From Heliocidaris tuberculata (lineage: Eukaryota; Echinodermata; Echinoidea; Camarodonta; Echinometridae): a stretch of 64,000 bases of DNA. The notes under the pieces are model-generated. The model made no database searches. It was not told the DNA's origin and was given only the letters and a program-made list of their open reading frames with translations. Shown one piece after another: positions 36,109-42,100 of this stretch. The stretch covers positions 1,792,642-1,856,641 of the forward strand of contig CM046846.1 of NCBI GenBank assembly GCA_025618425.1. Reading direction: 5' to 3'. How positions within the stretch are numbered: the stretch's first letter is position 1; each line of letters opens with the position of its first letter. The translations under genes and the position numbers were made by a program.

Positions 36109-39100
36109 AGTGTCTGTGATGTGTCGGTATCCTATGTTCTTTAACCATAACTGCGAGTCTCACCACAGGTCTCAAAAAAAAAAAGAAGAAAAGGTCTGGT
36201 TTCTCTATACCATCAAACACATTCCTCTTTGTAGCAAATGACTAATTTGACCATTTGACCCTTTGACCTTCACCATCACCAAAGTGATTCTTTCTAGTTT
36301 CATACATTCCACTTGGTTACACATGTATGACACATGCTCTGGCGACAAGTCCTTTGCCGTCAGGTTACCAACCCAAAACCCTAACCATCAACTACAACCC
36401 AACTGCAACCTTAATCGGAACCCAGTACCTTTAACAAAATAAAGTCCGGAGCAGTTGTCACGAGAACAAATGTCAGGTCACATCCCACTTACCAGGTAAC
36501 TCCTTGTAGCTGATCTGAAGAAAGTCTCTGGGTCATCGATGCCATCAAACACATTCCTCTTCTGAACGCAGAATGGTGCACTCACGAAATCCACTGTATA
36601 GGTTCAATTAAAAAAAATATATATATATAATTTGTATAAAGCAAACAATCTCCAAAATAATAAATAAGACTTTCAGAGGGGGGGGGGGGGGTAGACACTC
36701 TTGGTTGGCACCACCAATAACCAGAAACAACTATTACAGCTCTTTTAAAAAAAAAAAAAAAAAAAAGGATTTTTAGAAGATCTTAACAATATATGTAGGG
36801 AACTGTGTCCTGAGCAGATTCTACATGCATTCACATTGAAAAGGGAAGTAAAAAGTCTGATTGGTTTCCAGTTTAGATTTTAAAAAATAAATGATTAATG
36901 AGTCTGTAGGGACAGAGCATGGACATACAAGTCAGCCTACAAAAAAGTGAAAGTATTTATCTCAAGCGTATTACTTCCTCTTGTGTTTTCTAAATATAAT
37001 CACATAACCTGGTCAACTCTGTAACCGAAGAGCACTCTCTATTTGGTAGTACATGTTTTCCAAGACCAATGGAATATCCTTATAATGCTGTAACATCTTT
37101 GAGGAACTATATGTATAATGTATGATGTATGTGGAAGTGTCATGGTATAGTGGTTCATTCACTTGACTCTCAATCCAAGGGTTGAGGGTTCGAACCTCAG
37201 CCCGGCACAAGCATCTTTTGGCAAGACATTAATCCACATTGCCACTCAGGTGTTAAAGGAGAATGAAACCCTGGGGAAAAATCAATTTTTATTAAAAGAG
37301 AGGATAGAGAAAATCAATTTTAAAAAGTTCCATCAAAATCAGTTATGAAATGAGAAAGTTGTGAAAGTTTGAAAAGTCTCAATTTACTTTCTATGGTGAT
37401 CCTCAAATTGGCAATGTTGCTTCAATGTGACAGGATTAGTACATGTAGTACAACTCTCCATGTTTTGTACACAAAATTTCATATTTTCCCCATTACCTCT
37501 CAAGATGCAGCTTGTCTCCTTCTTAGCTCAAGATATATCATGGGAAAATGTATTTGACACAACATATGTTGAGTTCACAAAAAGACAAGCAGCATCTTTA
37601 GAGATAATGGAGAAAATATGAAATTTTGTGTACAAAACATGTTGAGAGTTGTACCACTAAACCTGTCACTTTGAAGCAACATTGCCAATTTGAGGATCGC
37701 CATAGAAAATAAATTGAGACTTTCCAAACTTTCATAACTTTTTCATTTTGTAATCGATTTTGATGGAACCTTTTTAAAATTACTTCTCTCTATCCTCTCT
37801 TTTTATTAATATTGATTTTCCCCCAGGGTTTCATTCTCCTTTAATATTGGTATTATTAGTCTACAGGTGTGAGAGACTCGGTGGGGACGCATTGGTGACA
37901 CTTACATTCATCATCTGTCTTTAATCGTCTCTCAATTGCAGCTATGAACCCTTTCTTCTTGTTTGGAATTATCGCAGCCTGTATGAAAAAAAAAATAGGT
38001 ATATCTATCAATATGCTAGATGTCTCTTTTTTTTCTGGGAGAATATAATCTAAATTCATCCATGTACTTTAGAATACAGTGATTTCACATTTAATAACTT
38101 TTACCTATAAAAGAAAAATTTGTGGTATTCTGATAGTTGTTGACAAATATGAAATTGTACACATTCAGAAAACTATATAATAAGTAACACACGACATTGC
38201 TTACAGGTACTAGGTATAACAGTTATTCCAAGGTCCTTTCAGGAATAGGAGGAAATGAATCAATCACTCTTATGTGTTATGGCTAGGATATTTCCGACAT
38301 GTATGAAGTCTTAAAAGTACATTACCAAACATAAAAATATCATTAATAATAATAAAATTCTGCTATAACTGTAGATCATCTTAAAGATAACACTGGTTGA
38401 AATATACCTTCACAGTATGATATACGATTTCAATAATTCAAATTTTTGTACCACTGTATAAAATAGAAATGATGATCCCACTGTCAGTGACACTGCAGGG
38501 CAGTGATTTGACAAATCTTACCCCTTTGAGTGGCATCTCCAGATTGATGTCTTCTGCCTCCTTACACAGCCTGGAGAACGGGCAGTGGATCTTGACATAG
38601 GTGTGTTCCCCTACCAACTCCTCCTGGACTTCCAATCTCTCCCTGCTCACCATCGCATCCTGGAACCTATCCCTCAGCTCCTTCTCCCGAGCGTACTCCT
38701 CAAACTCGTCCACCGACTCAAAGGAGTGCTCATCGCGGTGCTTGTACACCAACACATAGTCTATTCTCTTGGATATGGTTTTAGGCTCGTGCGACTTTCG
38801 ATGCTTCTTCTTTTTCTTCTTCTTCTTTTTGCCGCCATTCATCTCGATTGGAGCAAGATTAAGAGCCCTCCCGCCATAGGTCTCATCATAAATAGGATCC
38901 ATTTGGTTTTTATCTGAGAGAATCTGCATAGAAAATAAAGAGTCAGCTTCTGGTAACATGTGTATGGCAAAAAAAATATAAAAATTTAAAAAATAAAAAT
39001 AGATTCAGAGCTCAATACAGTGTACATGTAGATTCAATGAAATTCATATGCAGGGACTATTGTCTATAAATGTATGAATTGTGGAATTCAAAACAAAATA

Positions 39101-42100
39101 TATTCCTGGTTATGTTGGACAATATTAAGAATAAATTATGTGCATGTTTTGCTAGGGTTACTGACATGGAATGCATATTTTTCGAGTAAATCCAATAGCA
39201 TATGTGACCGCTATATTTTTGTTAAGAGTCAAGACACCCCCCCCCCCCCCCCCCCTTCTCCCCATCCTACTGATGAGGCTACCCTGGCCTGGCCTGTCAG
39301 ACCAAATCATTTGATCTGGACTAAATTATACATGTACATGTACAAAAAAATCTAGATCTAGGGAAAAAGAAAAAAGTGAAAGACTGTATAAAAACTATGA
39401 TGGGATCATTTAAGGAACCATCACTACAGTTGTACGTGAAGCTGTGTCAATTTCGGAGGTGGTCACGACCTCTTAAGTTGAGGAGGTAAAAACACCTATA
39501 TAATAATAAGCAAGATTTTAAGAAAAAAACTTCCTGCTACATTTCTAGATGACAGAATATCTGATTTCATGCCACATTCTTCAATAAGATCTTTATCATC
39601 TCGATCAAGTGAAATTTTTCAGGCTCCCATAAGTGTGAGTGTGATGGGGTGGGTGACCAAATTTCGTGGACACAATAAAAATTTTTAGGAATATGATATT
39701 TGGTCCATGATATCTCATATTTTACAATAATTAGCTTGATTAGACTGATTCATACCAAACAGAAAGTGCAATTTTTTACTACAAATGGGTCCAATATGAA
39801 AATTAATCGTATGAGAATTTTGAAGATATCGCGATCTCAGTTTATGTCGGCTCACAATGGGCTGCAACTGAAAAAGGGTAATACAGTGTAAAATCAACAA
39901 GTCCAATTTTCATGCACATGAGTTTTGCTGCTGATTTATCAAACGTAGGTTACGTACATGTAGCAATCCATCAAAGTAAGAGAACTGCATCATTTGCTAA
40001 ACAAAGTATCATGTAATCATTTGGTAACACATTTTACTTACAATATTGATAACATCTTCTCTCAAAATGAAGATTTCAAGACCCTTGTCTGTAACTTCAT
40101 ATTTTTTCAGAGCAAATATTTGCCAATCTTTTGTCAATATTTTCTTAATTGCTTGATTAGTTGATTCTGAGCAGAGTGTCCCGTATGACATTTGACATTT
40201 ATTCATAGAGTTCTATTACCTCGATAAATGAAGTCTCTTTATAGGACCATCACTAATGGTAACTCCAGGGCGCTCCCTTGACTCTAGAGTTACACTAATG
40301 ATTACTATACCAGAAAGAAACATTATTCATTGGTCATCTCATGAGATTCTTCATTCATGTATGATATATGGATAAAAGACATTGTACAGGACACATTGCA
40401 CAGAAAATTCAAAAGAAATTTCGTCCCCAGGTAAATTTTGGTTCCTCTGAATCTGTTCATTGGTGCCATCAGATTTTCTAATTTATTTTTTTCTCTCTCT
40501 CTTTTTTTGTCCTAACAAAGTTAGATCTATGCAAAATTACATGATGGTTACACAGTGACAAGAAATATGGATTATGGTCACACTGCCACACAAAGGCAAA
40601 AACTCTAGAATAATATAGTCTCACTCGTAGGCCCTTGCCTATCATGTGGGGCTGTGTCAAGCATTCACTGCTTTAGTAGATGATTCAACGAATCAATAAT
40701 CAATTATCAAGGGCATACCATAGGCCCCACCATACCCACTCACACTTATGCGAACCTAACCCTAATCCTAATCCCTACCCTAACCCACTTACAGGACCAT
40801 CACTATTTGAGGCTGTGTCAATTTTGGCCTGTCACAACCTTTAAGTTGAAGAGCTAAAAACACCAGTATGGCTAAAGTGCCCAAGTGTGCGCAGTGCCCT
40901 TGTCTGCGCACATGCATAACTGCGCGATTCTGATAAAACAAAACACGCAATGAACACAAACTTTTCATCTTTATCACAGCGATAGGTATTCATGAAAGAA
41001 ACAAGTCAAAATATTGAAAAAAAGGTCTTATTTCAGACATTTATTTACCAGCCACAAAATGTTGTCTTTCACGTCTGAACTCCCGAACTGCATGTAAAAT
41101 GAATGAGTGCGCAGACATGGGCACCATTGTTTTTCAATGCTGAAATGAAATGACACAGCTGCCGTTTCTTGTGAAAATGGCATCGTTCTTGCTCTAATTG
41201 TGATGAGATTTTTTGGAAACTTACTCTTTAGAATATCAGGAATAATATAAAATGAAGCTTAGAGGAATATTACAGAAATTCTTGTTCATTTTCAGGTCAA
41301 AATCTTAGGTGCGCAGACATAGTGCTCCCCATCATATAATTGGCAAAATTTTGAGAAAATACTTCCTTCTTCACTTTAGAATGATAGAATATCTAATTTT
41401 ATGCCAGATCCTTCGATAGGATCTTTATCATCTTGATCAAGTGAAATTTTCAGGCTGTTTTTGGTCAGTGATCTTGCTCCTCTCCTGCACACATATGGGC
41501 AAGATATCACACACTTGCTATGGGAGGCAATTGCTCACAGTATGAAGGTACAGAGTGCGAGGTTATCTCCAATAACCTCGCATAAGTGTGAGTGACCCTA
41601 TCCCTAATCCTAAACCATAACTATAACCATAACCTAATCCACTCATGGGCCCTTGCCTATGTGGGACTGTGTCCAACATTCACTGTTGCAGCAGTTAAAA
41701 ACAGACAACAAAATTGCTCGAAGCAAGATTTGATTTTCTTAAATTTGCTAGATTACCTGATTCATGGACTCTTCCACTCTTACTGTGCCACAAATTAGGG
41801 GATTCAGAATTGAAAGTGAAATTTTAAATAATTATTTTCCTCTCCTGTATGAATGATCTAGCCTGGAAAAGGGCCTGCTGATATATGGTAGTGGATCCAG
41901 TGTCCGAACACTTTTCAGAAAATCAACGATAGCAAATAAAATATCAAACGAATATCTGTCAAACTTACATAATGAATGCTTAAAGTCCTACAGAAAAAGA
42001 AGTTGATGGAATTTTAAAAAGACAACGTAGATTTAATATGATATTCCCTTCCAAGTGAACCCCTTCCCAACGACGCGGCGTTTTGGTCCCTTGAAAAAGG

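Noticed and set aside
36059..36241. Poly-Met and poly-His frames
   Set aside because: They come from the (GAT)15 microsatellite; the only meaningful part is the exon 4 fossil on the minus strand.
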